Shown here one piece after another: positions 16,877-24,250 of a DNA stretch of 37,558 nt; position 1 is the first letter of the stretch; the number at the start of each line of letters is the position of its first letter. Source of the stretch: Fidelibacterota bacterium (lineage in GTDB: Bacteria; Fidelibacterota; UBA8477; JABMPR01); the NCBI GenBank assembly GCA_013202385.1, contig JABMOT010000118.1:1-37558 (forward strand). The letters run 5' to 3'. The translations under genes and the position numbers were made by a program. The notes under the pieces were generated by a model. It saw only the letters and a program-made list of their open reading frames with translations, did no database searches and had not been told where the DNA came from.

Positions 16877-17470
16877 GTGAAGGTATGTTTATTTGGAGGG
16901 ACTTTTGATCCACCCCATAACGCTCACTTTATCATCGCTGAAGCCATTCGTGAGATCCTGAATCTCAATAAAATTGTCTTCATTCCGGCCTATCGGCCAC
17001 CTCATAAATTTGAAGTCACTCCTGTCACTCCCGTAGAACATCGCATTGCAATGTTAAAGCTTTGCATCGATGATATTCCCCAATTTGAATTTTCGGATAT
17101 TGAAATAAAACGTGGAGGCGTTTCCTACACCATAGATACCATTCTCGAGATGAAGAAATTGCATGGACTGAAATCCGAAGAATTATTCCTCCTTATGGGT
17201 AGCGATAGTCTGGCACAATTTAAATCCTGGCATCGCTGGGAAGATGTTCTTGAAGAAAGCAATGTTATTGTTGCACGTAGACCACGATTTGAGAAAACAG
17301 AAATTGATCCCAGTTTGATTGAACGGGTGACTTTCTTAAATTTACCAAGAATGGAAATATCCAGTTCTGAAATTCGTGATAGATTTCACGCCGATAGGAT
17401 GACACGTTTTTATGTTCCTCCCGAAGTATCAGACTATATTAAAAAAAATAAATTTTACGGAACTAAATGA
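16877..17470 (+). CDS. nadD: Nicotinate-nucleotide adenylyltransferase
   Basis: NadD transfers AMP from ATP to nicotinate mononucleotide, giving deamido-NAD in NAD biosynthesis. The 197-residue protein has the nucleotidyltransferase motif 'GGTFDPPHNAHF' (residues 7-18, the T/H-x-G-H-type site), 'PPHK', 'LMGSDSLAQFKSWHRWEDVL' and the C-terminal 'ISSSEIRDRF', all normal for NadD. The start is GTG at 16877, 10 bases after bamD. It ends in an ATGA overlap with the exchanger gene. It shares a fold with CoaD at 29094-29579 but has the NadD-specific middle motifs. Confidence 0.93.
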   Translation: MKVCLFGGTFDPPHNAHFIIAEAIREILNLNKIVFIPAYRPPHKFEVTPVTPVEHRIAMLKLCIDDIPQFEFSDIEIKRGGVSYTIDTILEMKKLHGLKSEELFLLMGSDSLAQFKSWHRWEDVLEESNVIVARRPRFEKTEIDPSLIERVTFLNLPRMEISSSEIRDRFHADRMTRFYVPPEVSDYIKKNKFYGTK

Positions 17471-18459
17471 TGGATAATCTGATCAATTCTCTCGGTATGG
17501 CTGGCAACAGCATGATCATCGCTGCTAGCGCCGCATTACTCTTTTTTGGTGCTGAATGGTTGGTCAGAGGTGGAAGTCGTTTAGCTCAACAATTTGGTGT
17601 TAAGCCTATGATCGTGGGTTTATCAATAGTGGCTTTTGGAACCTCAATGCCGGAATTTGTGGTGAGTCTTATCGCAAATGTCTGGCAGGATTCTTCAACG
17701 ATTGCCATGGGGAATATTATTGGAAGCAATATTACAAATATCGGGCTCATACTCGGTTTAAGTGGCTTAATATTTCCAATCACCTTGCATTTTCGTCAAA
17801 TTTATAAAGGGTTGATTTTTCTATTTGTCATCAGTGTTCTACTGTATTTATTGTCCCTGGATGGTGTCGTTTCTCGCGGTGAAGGTCTCCTCATGGTCAT
17901 TCTCCTGATTGGATATGTGATCTATCTGTATAGCCATCCTCAGGAAATTCCGGTTGAAGATGTGGACAATAATTTAGGTACGTTTTCGCAAAATCTTTTA
18001 CTGGTGCTCTTAGGTAGTTTAGCACTCTCATTTGGCGCCTGGTTATTCGTAAAAAGTGCAGTCTGGATCGCAGATGAATTTCAGATTCCCAAAATGGTCA
18101 TCGGTCTCACCATTATTGCCGTGGGTACAAGCTTACCTGAATTGGCCACCTCGCTGGTAGCAGCCTTCCGTAAACATGGTGAAATATCTGTCGGTAATAT
18201 TATTGGCAGCAATATCTTCAATATCCTGTTCATCATGGGCGGGGTAGGCCTGATCAAACCGTTAGATGTTCTCGAAACGCGTTCAATTGATGGAGAACTG
18301 GTTAAAATATTTCCCCATGTGCAATACCTCATTATGATGTCATTCGGTTTGGTGTTGATTCCACTGGGCTTGAGAAATAAAATTGGACGCCTGACAGGAA
18401 TCATACTTGTCTCTGGCTATATAGCTTTTTATGTATATTTATTCTATGGTCGCTCCTGA
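17467..18459 (+). CDS. Calcium/sodium antiporter (CaCA family, YrbG-like)
   Basis: This 330-residue inner-membrane protein has the two inverted Na_Ca_ex repeats of the CaCA family. Alpha-1 is 'GTSMPEFVVSLIAN' followed by 'GNIIGSNITNIGLILG'; alpha-2 is 'GTSLPELATSLVAAF' followed by 'GNIIGSNIFNILFIMG'. The glutamates in the two 'GTSxPE' motifs and the 'GSN' turns are the ion-binding residues. About ten hydrophobic helices are visible, as usual. It would exchange Na+ or H+ for Ca2+. The two adjacent ATGs at 17467 and 17470 cannot be told apart; the first overlaps the nadD stop. Its 3' end overlaps the methyltransferase gene slightly. Confidence 0.88.
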   Translation: MMDNLINSLGMAGNSMIIAASAALLFFGAEWLVRGGSRLAQQFGVKPMIVGLSIVAFGTSMPEFVVSLIANVWQDSSTIAMGNIIGSNITNIGLILGLSGLIFPITLHFRQIYKGLIFLFVISVLLYLLSLDGVVSRGEGLLMVILLIGYVIYLYSHPQEIPVEDVDNNLGTFSQNLLLVLLGSLALSFGAWLFVKSAVWIADEFQIPKMVIGLTIIAVGTSLPELATSLVAAFRKHGEISVGNIIGSNIFNILFIMGGVGLIKPLDVLETRSIDGELVKIFPHVQYLIMMSFGLVLIPLGLRNKIGRLTGIILVSGYIAFYVYLFYGRS

Positions 18460-19237
18460 AAATTCTAAAGCAATGGTTCACAAAATAAATATTCACAAGA
18501 TTCAACCATATCAGCGACTGGCTTCCTATTACGATCGCTTAATGGACTACATTGACTATGATATCTGGGTAGAAGATATAGAGCTTCTGGTCCAGCCATT
18601 TAATCCAGCAAAACATTGGTTGGATATCTCATGCGGAACAGGGTCAATGGCTATTAAATTGGCCAAACGTGGCTTGCATATGACTGCGGTTGATATAAGC
18701 TCCGATATGGTAGACATAGCCAGAGAAAAGGCCAACCTCGACCAGGTTCACATAGATTTTGCAGTCGGGGATATGATCAATTATCAATCCCAGCAAGCAT
18801 ACGATGTCATTATAAATCTTCATGATGGCTTGAATTATCTGCTGGATGTCACTGATATACAATTGTTTATGGCAAATGCTTATTCCCTGTTAAATCCTGG
18901 CGGTATTCTTTTATTCGATGTGGTGACACCCCTTTTATGCCAGACTCATTTTCGCGGATATCGTGAAATATTCCATGATGAAAACGGTGGCTATGAACGG
19001 ATTACCAATTATGATCCGATCTCCAGACTGGCAGAATCGGTTTTCACCCTTGATACAGGTGAAGTGGACACAGTCGATGTTGAAACACACATTCAAAAAG
19101 CCTACGAAATCGAAGAGGTTGAGAATTTCTGTGCCTCATCAGATTTTGAATGGTGGCAAATTTTAGATGACGAATCACTTGAGACAGGAACGAGTGAATC
19201 AGAACGATTCATGGTCTTGCTGAGGAAAAATCCATGA
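18446..19237 (+). CDS. Class I SAM-dependent methyltransferase
   Basis: A Rossmann-fold methyltransferase of about 263 residues with motif I 'WLDISCGTGSMAIKLAKRG' and an acidic end of strand 2 in 'TAVDISSDMV'. The region 'YDVIINLHDGLNYLLD' corresponds to motif IV and 'SLLNPGGILLFDV' to motif V/VI. The opening 'YQRLASYYDRLMDYIDYDIWVEDI' is typical of a conserved group of unassigned small-molecule methyltransferases in FCB-group and Gram-positive bacteria. The substrate cannot be read from the sequence. ATGs at 18431, 18446 and 18473 are all possible and none has a strong ribosome-binding site; the 18446 choice gives a 14-base overlap with the exchanger. It overlaps ftsE by four bases. Confidence 0.8.
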   Translation: MVAPENSKAMVHKINIHKIQPYQRLASYYDRLMDYIDYDIWVEDIELLVQPFNPAKHWLDISCGTGSMAIKLAKRGLHMTAVDISSDMVDIAREKANLDQVHIDFAVGDMINYQSQQAYDVIINLHDGLNYLLDVTDIQLFMANAYSLLNPGGILLFDVVTPLLCQTHFRGYREIFHDENGGYERITNYDPISRLAESVFTLDTGEVDTVDVETHIQKAYEIEEVENFCASSDFEWWQILDDESLETGTSESERFMVLLRKNP

Positions 19238-19893
19238 TTCAATTTAAAAATGTCCACTTAAGGTTTGATTCGGGTATATCCCTACGAGATCTGAATTTTG
19301 ATATCAAAAGCGATGAGTTCGTTTATTTATTTGGAGATTCCGGAAGTGGTAAATCGTCAATATTGAAGATGATCTACATGGATTTTTTCCCTAATTCTGG
19401 TTCTGTTAGTGTCTTCGATCAGGATTCGTCATACACCAACAGGGGCACCATAGCAAAAATTCGGCAGCGGATTGGTATGGTTTTCCAGGATTTTAAGTTG
19501 TTGGCTGATCGGGATATATATAGCAACATTGCACTAGCCCTGGAAATCCAGGGGATGAAGACCGATGAAGCCCGTCGAAAAGTTTTTGCTACGGCCGATG
19601 ATTTGGGGTTAAGAACCAAATTGCCCCTTTATCCGCATGAACTTTCGGGAGGAGAACAGCAACGCGTTGCTCTGGCAAGAGCGTTGGTTATTTCTCCAGA
19701 TATTTTGCTTGTTGATGAACCTACAGCACATTTAGATGAGACTGCCAGCGCAGTTGTCACCGAATGGATATGGAAAGCACATAATCGGGGTGCCTCCGTC
19801 GTATTCGCTACCCATAATGAACAACTTATCAAGCGAGATCCAGCCCGTACAATAACAATGGAGACGGGTCAGATTATATTGGACAGGGAATAG
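19234..19893 (+). CDS. ftsE: Cell division ATP-binding protein FtsE
   Basis: FtsE is the ATPase that, with FtsX, controls peptidoglycan hydrolases at the division site. The 219-residue protein has Walker A 'GDSGSGKSS', Q-loop 'MVFQDFKLL' (the QDFKLL wording is typical of FtsE), signature 'LSGGEQQRVALARAL' and Walker B 'ILLVDEPTAHLD', with the switch His in 'FATHNE'. The pairing with an FtsX gene that begins one base before this gene ends confirms the identity. Start ATG lies in the overlap with the methyltransferase stop. Confidence 0.93.
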   Translation: MIQFKNVHLRFDSGISLRDLNFDIKSDEFVYLFGDSGSGKSSILKMIYMDFFPNSGSVSVFDQDSSYTNRGTIAKIRQRIGMVFQDFKLLADRDIYSNIALALEIQGMKTDEARRKVFATADDLGLRTKLPLYPHELSGGEQQRVALARALVISPDILLVDEPTAHLDETASAVVTEWIWKAHNRGASVVFATHNEQLIKRDPARTITMETGQIILDRE

Positions 19894-20765
19894 TGAAGCT
19901 GAGCTATATCATGAGAGAGGGTATTGTCGGCATTAGACGTTCGAGAATGCCCTTTATGATTTCAGTGTTTTCCGTAGCAATAGCCTTGCTTGTTGTTGGT
20001 GTTGGAGTTCTGTCAGTTGATAACGGACTTCAATATATAGGTGATATGCAGGCGAATTATGATCTGGAAATATTTCTTAAAAATGATATTTCCACCATAG
20101 ATTCCAGAGAACTGGCAGACATCATCAATGAATATCCCGGAATTTTGCGAATGGAATATTTATCCAAGGAAGATGCGGCAGCACTTTATAACGCTGAATT
20201 TGGGGAAGATGTGCTTTCTCTTTTGGACGACAACCCGCTCCCCAGCTCATTTCGCATAACCTTTGAAGAGGATTATCGATCTGCAGGGTATATTCATTCA
20301 TTTATCCAATCTGTGAATATTCTTAATGGCGTGGATGAAGTGATCTTCAAAAAAGACCTGTTTGAAAAAGTTCAAGGTATCATGAAGTTAATTTACACGC
20401 TTGCCACAGCTGGATTATTCATGATTATTCTGTCCACAGTATTTCTCACGGCAAATAATCTCAGATTAATGATATTGGCTCGCTACGAATTCATAGAAAC
20501 GATTCGGCTTCTGGGGGCCAGCGATTTTATGATTAAATCTCCATTCTTCCTGGAGGGCGGAATTCTTGGTTTTTTGGGCGCTAGCATTGCAGTTTTGGCA
20601 ATCATACTGATGGAAATATCGCTGGCTTATTACCACATAATTGATCTTCCAGTCCGCATTATGAACCATCCTGAGCTTATCCTGGGATTGCTTGTGTTTG
20701 GTGTGAGCCTATCATCACTGGGTGTGTTGAAGGCTGTCAGACGTATGCTTCGCTTTGTAGCATAA
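19893..20765 (+). CDS. ftsX: Cell division protein FtsX
   Basis: FtsX is the membrane partner of FtsE. The 290-residue protein has a first transmembrane helix at about 18-40 ('FMISVFSVAIALLVVGVGVLS'), then an extracytoplasmic domain of about 115 residues with the family wording 'LEIFLKNDIS' and 'YLSKEDAAALYNAEFGEDVLSLLDDNPLPSSF'. Three further helices follow at about 165-190, 215-240 and 255-280. The start is GTG at 19893, overlapping the ftsE stop by one base. The following gap of 201 bases suggests the end of this transcription unit. Confidence 0.92.
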   Translation: MKLSYIMREGIVGIRRSRMPFMISVFSVAIALLVVGVGVLSVDNGLQYIGDMQANYDLEIFLKNDISTIDSRELADIINEYPGILRMEYLSKEDAAALYNAEFGEDVLSLLDDNPLPSSFRITFEEDYRSAGYIHSFIQSVNILNGVDEVIFKKDLFEKVQGIMKLIYTLATAGLFMIILSTVFLTANNLRLMILARYEFIETIRLLGASDFMIKSPFFLEGGILGFLGASIAVLAIILMEISLAYYHIIDLPVRIMNHPELILGLLVFGVSLSSLGVLKAVRRMLRFVA

Positions 20766-20966
20766 TTTTCTCCACAATATTTCACTGCCAAATTCAATTC
20801 AGAGATTATAGTTGTCTCGTGCAAAATCATCCAATTTGACGAGATATCCCAATTGTTCAGCAGACGTTTATTTTGGCTGGTCCTCCAGCCTGAATCCCTT
20901 ATATAGCAACTCTTGGGGTATTTAAAACCTTGTATTAAATGGGGTCTAAAATTATTATGTTTGGAT
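20766..20966 (+). promoter_or_regulatory. Region before hrcA with two hairpins and a possible promoter
   Basis: This 201-base gap holds two inverted repeats. The first is TCTCGT at 20815-20820 with ACGAGA at 20839-20844, extended inward by CAAA/TTTG. The second is ATTTTGGCTGG at 20870-20880 with CCAGCCTGAAT at 20885-20895, closed by a TCCT loop. Neither is followed by a T run, so they are not clear terminators. TATGTTTG at 20956-20963 matches the Bacteroidota -7 element (TAnnTTTG), and a TTG at 20930 lies 26 bases upstream, as the -33 element should. No CIRCE repeat (TTAGCACTC...GAGTGCTAA) was found. No Shine-Dalgarno site precedes the hrcA ATG. Promoter calls are inference. Confidence 0.4.
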
Positions 20967-22022
20967 ATGTATCGAGCGAATATACAAAGTCCACAAGAAC
21001 TGAAAGATCGTGAGGAAAACGTCCTCAAGTGGTTGGTAAGAGACTATGCTATTAGCGGAAATCCTGTAGGCTCATCCCGTTTGGTAGCGATGGACTATTT
21101 CAAGGTTGGATCTGCCAGTTTACGACATGTTTTAAGTGATCTTGAAATGGGTGGATATTTATTGCAACCACATACATCAGCTGGCAGAATTCCGACAGAA
21201 AAGGGCTATCGCTATTTTGTTGATAGACTCATGGAGTCAGAATTGCCTAAGGAAGACGTCCGTAGAGATTACGAATCGGGATTGGATGAGCTTAGCCGTG
21301 ATCTAGATCGCCTGATAAAGAACACAACGCAATTTTTAGGGGACATGTCTCACGCTCTGGTTTTGATGTCTCGTCCTCAGGAACATGCTACTCGGATTCG
21401 ATCTATTGCGCTGCATGAGTTGGACAAAGATTCTATCCTTTTAATTGTACAAATGTCGCTGGATCAGATAAAAACAATTGCTTTCGAGCTGGAGACCAAT
21501 CTTTCGAGGACCATGCTTAGAGATGCAGAGAACATACTGAATGATTTATTTGCGAACAGAGAAATAGAGGATGTTCAGCATGTTGTCAAGCAGGGATCAG
21601 TAGAAGTCACACGAAAAAACCCTATCATCGATCAAATTCTTAAACAGTTTCAGGCAGTACTCAATTCCAACTCACTTACGGATTACCGTACTTATGGTAC
21701 GCACCAGTTATTGCAATACCCAGAGATGGCTCAACCTGGGAATCTCGAATTTCTTTTAGAAGCCATCGACAATGGAAACTTACCTAATTATTTGCCCAAG
21801 CCGCTCCACAGTGGCAAGCCCAGCATTTTTATTGGGGGTGAGTTGGGCCAGGCATTCTTCAAAGATATGTCCCTAATATCAATCGCCTATACCGGTAACA
21901 AGTGTAACGGTGAAATCCATATCCTCGGTCCAACTCGCATGGAATATGAGAGAATCATTGGTCTTGCTGAGTTTACCGTAAATAAAATTGAATCATTAAT
22001 TAACACAAAATACTCAAAGTGA
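20967..22022 (+). CDS. hrcA: Heat-inducible transcription repressor HrcA
   Basis: HrcA represses class I heat-shock genes by binding CIRCE operators and is helped to fold by GroEL. The roughly 351-residue protein has the N-terminal winged-helix region ('ENVLKWLVRDYAISGNPVGSSRLV', 'GSASLRHVLSDLEMGGYLLQPHTSAGRIPTEKGYRYFVDRLM'), the latter being the family signature, and the C-terminal GAF-like part with 'IFIGGE' and 'LISIAYTGNKCNGEIHILGPTRMEYERIIGLAEF'. The ATG at 20967 fits the family start; an in-frame TTG at 20913 would add 18 unrelated residues. It is followed by grpE after one base, so the unit hrcA-grpE-dnaJ is clear. Confidence 0.94.
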   Translation: MYRANIQSPQELKDREENVLKWLVRDYAISGNPVGSSRLVAMDYFKVGSASLRHVLSDLEMGGYLLQPHTSAGRIPTEKGYRYFVDRLMESELPKEDVRRDYESGLDELSRDLDRLIKNTTQFLGDMSHALVLMSRPQEHATRIRSIALHELDKDSILLIVQMSLDQIKTIAFELETNLSRTMLRDAENILNDLFANREIEDVQHVVKQGSVEVTRKNPIIDQILKQFQAVLNSNSLTDYRTYGTHQLLQYPEMAQPGNLEFLLEAIDNGNLPNYLPKPLHSGKPSIFIGGELGQAFFKDMSLISIAYTGNKCNGEIHILGPTRMEYERIIGLAEFTVNKIESLINTKYSK

Positions 22023-22023
22023 T

Positions 22024-22611
22024 ATGACCGAAAAAATAAAAAAAACGACATCCAAAAAAGACGCGACTGTAAAGTCAGCGACCAAAGTTAAATTGACAGC
22101 TAAAGAAAAATCACTCACAAAAATAATAGCGAAATTAGAAGAACAAAATGAACTGCTAACTGATGAGCTCGTGGATCAACAGCTCAGGGTTTTGGCGGCT
22201 GAAGAAAAGATGCTTCGTGTGGTTGCCGAGTATGAAAACGGAAAGCGGCGGGTTGAAAGGGAAAAAGAACGATCCCTTACTTTCGCGAAGGACCGAATTC
22301 TCATCGGATTGTTTCCCATCATTGACAACCTGGAGCGTTCAGCACTTTACGAGGAAGAGCATGAAAATTCTGAAACCAAATTACACGGTATTAGCCTGGT
22401 CCTTGATCAAATTAAAAAATATTTAAAAGACACAGATGATGTAGAAGCTTTTGATCCCAGTGGTGAATTGTTTGATCCAGAATTGCATGAAGCCATGGCA
22501 ATGCAACCTGCAGATGATCACAAGCCCGGTGTTGTCATTCAAGTTTATGAAAAAGGTTACAGATCTGGAGATCGTATCCTGCGTGCAGCCAAAGTCGTTG
22601 TGAGTCAATAA
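22024..22611 (+). CDS. grpE: Nucleotide exchange factor GrpE
   Basis: GrpE releases ADP from DnaK during the chaperone cycle. The 195-residue protein has a Lys/Thr-rich N-terminal tail (residues 1-30), a long coiled coil ('IAKLEEQNELLTDELVDQQLRVLAAEEK'), the conserved 'ENGKRRVEREKERSLTFAKDRILIGLFPIIDNLERSA' segment in the helix bundle, and the C-terminal beta wing 'FDPELHEAMAM' with 'GYRSGDRILRAAKVVV'. Length is typical. It is only one base after hrcA and two before dnaJ. Confidence 0.94.
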   Translation: MTEKIKKTTSKKDATVKSATKVKLTAKEKSLTKIIAKLEEQNELLTDELVDQQLRVLAAEEKMLRVVAEYENGKRRVEREKERSLTFAKDRILIGLFPIIDNLERSALYEEEHENSETKLHGISLVLDQIKKYLKDTDDVEAFDPSGELFDPELHEAMAMQPADDHKPGVVIQVYEKGYRSGDRILRAAKVVVSQ

Positions 22612-22613
22612 AT

Positions 22614-23768
22614 ATGGCTAAACGTGATTATTATGAAATATTAGGTCTCTCTAAAGGGGCGGAAAAAGCTGAGATCAAAAAGGCTTATCGTAAAATAGCC
22701 ATGCAATACCACCCTGATAAAAATCCTGGTGATGCGAGCGCTGAGGCCAAGTTCAAAGAAGCTGCAGAAGCCTATTCTGTTCTTAATGACGACCAGAAGA
22801 AAGCCCACTACGATCAATATGGACATGCACCTGAAGGTGGCGGTGGTGGCAATCCTTTTGACGGTTTTGGTGGCGGTGGTTTCGGAGTTGATTTATCAGA
22901 TGCACTTAGAATATTTATGGAGGGTTTTGGTGGCGGTGGCGGTGGATTGGGAGATATCTTTGGTGGTGGCGGATCTCGGGGTCGTGGCCGTGCCAAAGGA
23001 TCCGACTTGAAGATCAAATTGCCATTGACTCTTGAAGAAATAGCCACAGGCATTACAAAAAAAATGAAAGTGAAACGCTACGAGATTTGCAATGATTGTA
23101 GCGGGAGTGGCGCCAAGGATAAATCAGATAAAACAAATTGCTCAGTTTGTCATGGTCGCGGTGAAGTTCAACAAGTTTCAAGATCCATGTTTGGACAGTT
23201 TGTAAATATTCAACCTTGCACCAATTGTGATGGAACTGGCGAGGTGATCGCACACCCCTGTAAAAGTTGTCATGGGGATGGCCGTATCAGGCAGGAATCC
23301 ATAGTTTCTGCCAAAATACCTGCCGGCGTGCATGCTGGAAATTATATGACCCTCCGGGGCGAGGGTAATGCTGCTCGCAGGGGAGGTCAACAAGGTGATC
23401 TAATTGTCTTGATTGATGAAAAAGAACATGATCTGTTTATTCGCGATGAAGATAATATTTATCTTGAGCTTGTAATTAATATGGCGGAGGCCGTATTGGG
23501 TGCCGATTTGGAAATTCCTACCTTGACTGGCAAGGTCAATTTGAAAATTCCAGCTGGCTCACAATCTGGCAAATTATTGAGATTGCGAGGCAAGGGTATC
23601 CCACGGATAAATAGTCACTTGGTCGGTGATCAGATGGTTAAAATTCAAATAGATACCCCCACAAAACCAAGCAAGCAGGAGCGCGAAGTATATCAGCGCT
23701 TGTCTGACTACTACATTGGACGGGGAAAGAGTGAGAGTATCTTTAGAAAAATTAAATCCCTACTATGA
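22614..23768 (+). CDS. dnaJ: Chaperone protein DnaJ
   Basis: DnaJ delivers substrates to DnaK and stimulates its ATPase. The 384-residue protein shows the J domain with H-P-D at residues 33-35, a Gly/Phe-rich region (about 74-120, including runs of four and five glycines), four zinc-binding C-x-x-C-x-G-x-G repeats (from Cys 159, 176, 202 and 216), and the C-terminal substrate domain ('VPRINS'-like 'GIPRINSHLVGDQMVKI'). All functional elements are intact. Normally dnaK lies between grpE and dnaJ or next to them; it is missing here. The gene end overlaps the next gene by 38 bases in another frame. Confidence 0.95.
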   Translation: MAKRDYYEILGLSKGAEKAEIKKAYRKIAMQYHPDKNPGDASAEAKFKEAAEAYSVLNDDQKKAHYDQYGHAPEGGGGGNPFDGFGGGGFGVDLSDALRIFMEGFGGGGGGLGDIFGGGGSRGRGRAKGSDLKIKLPLTLEEIATGITKKMKVKRYEICNDCSGSGAKDKSDKTNCSVCHGRGEVQQVSRSMFGQFVNIQPCTNCDGTGEVIAHPCKSCHGDGRIRQESIVSAKIPAGVHAGNYMTLRGEGNAARRGGQQGDLIVLIDEKEHDLFIRDEDNIYLELVINMAEAVLGADLEIPTLTGKVNLKIPAGSQSGKLLRLRGKGIPRINSHLVGDQMVKIQIDTPTKPSKQEREVYQRLSDYYIGRGKSESIFRKIKSLL

Positions 23769-24237
23769 TGAGGCAGGAAACTTGCTAAATTTTACACGCC
23801 AAGAACGGGTTGTAATTTATTTTTTGATTGCCACCCTCGGTATTGGTTTCATACTGAAAATGGTTAGAAATCAACGTCTTGACGAACAATTGGTACCCAG
23901 TCGGTTTTATGAAGAAGAGCAACAGTTCAAGGAGATCGCTGCAAAGATCAATTCTGGAGTGTTGCCGCTACTTGACAGTATGAAGATAAGTGATCATATC
24001 TCAACAGGGGATTCTAAGCTAGATGATAGCAATGCCTTTATTGAAAAGATCAATCTTAATTCTGCTGATGTGAGTGAACTATCAAAGTTGCCTGGTGTTG
24101 GACCAGCAATTGCGAATAGAATCCGAGCTTATACGGATCAAAATGGTCCATTTAAGAATAAAGAAGATATAATCCTCGTGAAGGGGATTGGAAAAATAAT
24201 GTATGCCCGCATTCAGGGTTTAGTTACAATAGAGTAA
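23731..24237 (+). CDS. Membrane-anchored helix-hairpin-helix protein (ComEA-like)
   Basis: The roughly 168-residue protein has one N-terminal transmembrane helix ('VVIYFLIATLGIGFILKMV', about residues 25-43), a charged linker, and a C-terminal double helix-hairpin-helix: 'INLNSADVSELSKLPGVGPAIANRIRAY' then 'FKNKEDIILVKGIGKIMYARIQGLVTIE'. The 'LPGVGPAIA' and 'VKGIGKIM' hairpins are the DNA-contacting turns of ComEA, which holds incoming DNA at the membrane in natural transformation. GTG at 23731 is preferred because GGGGAAA lies just upstream; a TTG at 23716 is in the same frame. The long overlap with dnaJ is unusual. Neighbours are PilM/PilN-like proteins, which suits a DNA-uptake role, but HHH proteins also occur in other settings. 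Confidence 0.75.
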   Translation: MRVSLEKLNPYYDEAGNLLNFTRQERVVIYFLIATLGIGFILKMVRNQRLDEQLVPSRFYEEEQQFKEIAAKINSGVLPLLDSMKISDHISTGDSKLDDSNAFIEKINLNSADVSELSKLPGVGPAIANRIRAYTDQNGPFKNKEDIILVKGIGKIMYARIQGLVTIE

Positions 24238-24250
24238 TCGAGGAGGACTC

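Noticed and set aside
20766-20966. CIRCE heat-shock operator before hrcA
   Set aside because: Neither TTAGCACTC nor GAGTGCTAA, nor a near match in inverted orientation, was found; the inverted repeats present have different sequences.
22835-22975. GGTGGCGGTGG runs as a DNA repeat element
   Set aside because: They encode the Gly/Phe-rich linker of DnaJ and need no other explanation.
22814-23053. Minus-strand proline-rich reading frame within dnaJ
   Set aside because: It is the complement of the glycine-rich GGT/GGC codons of DnaJ; the proline runs are an artefact.
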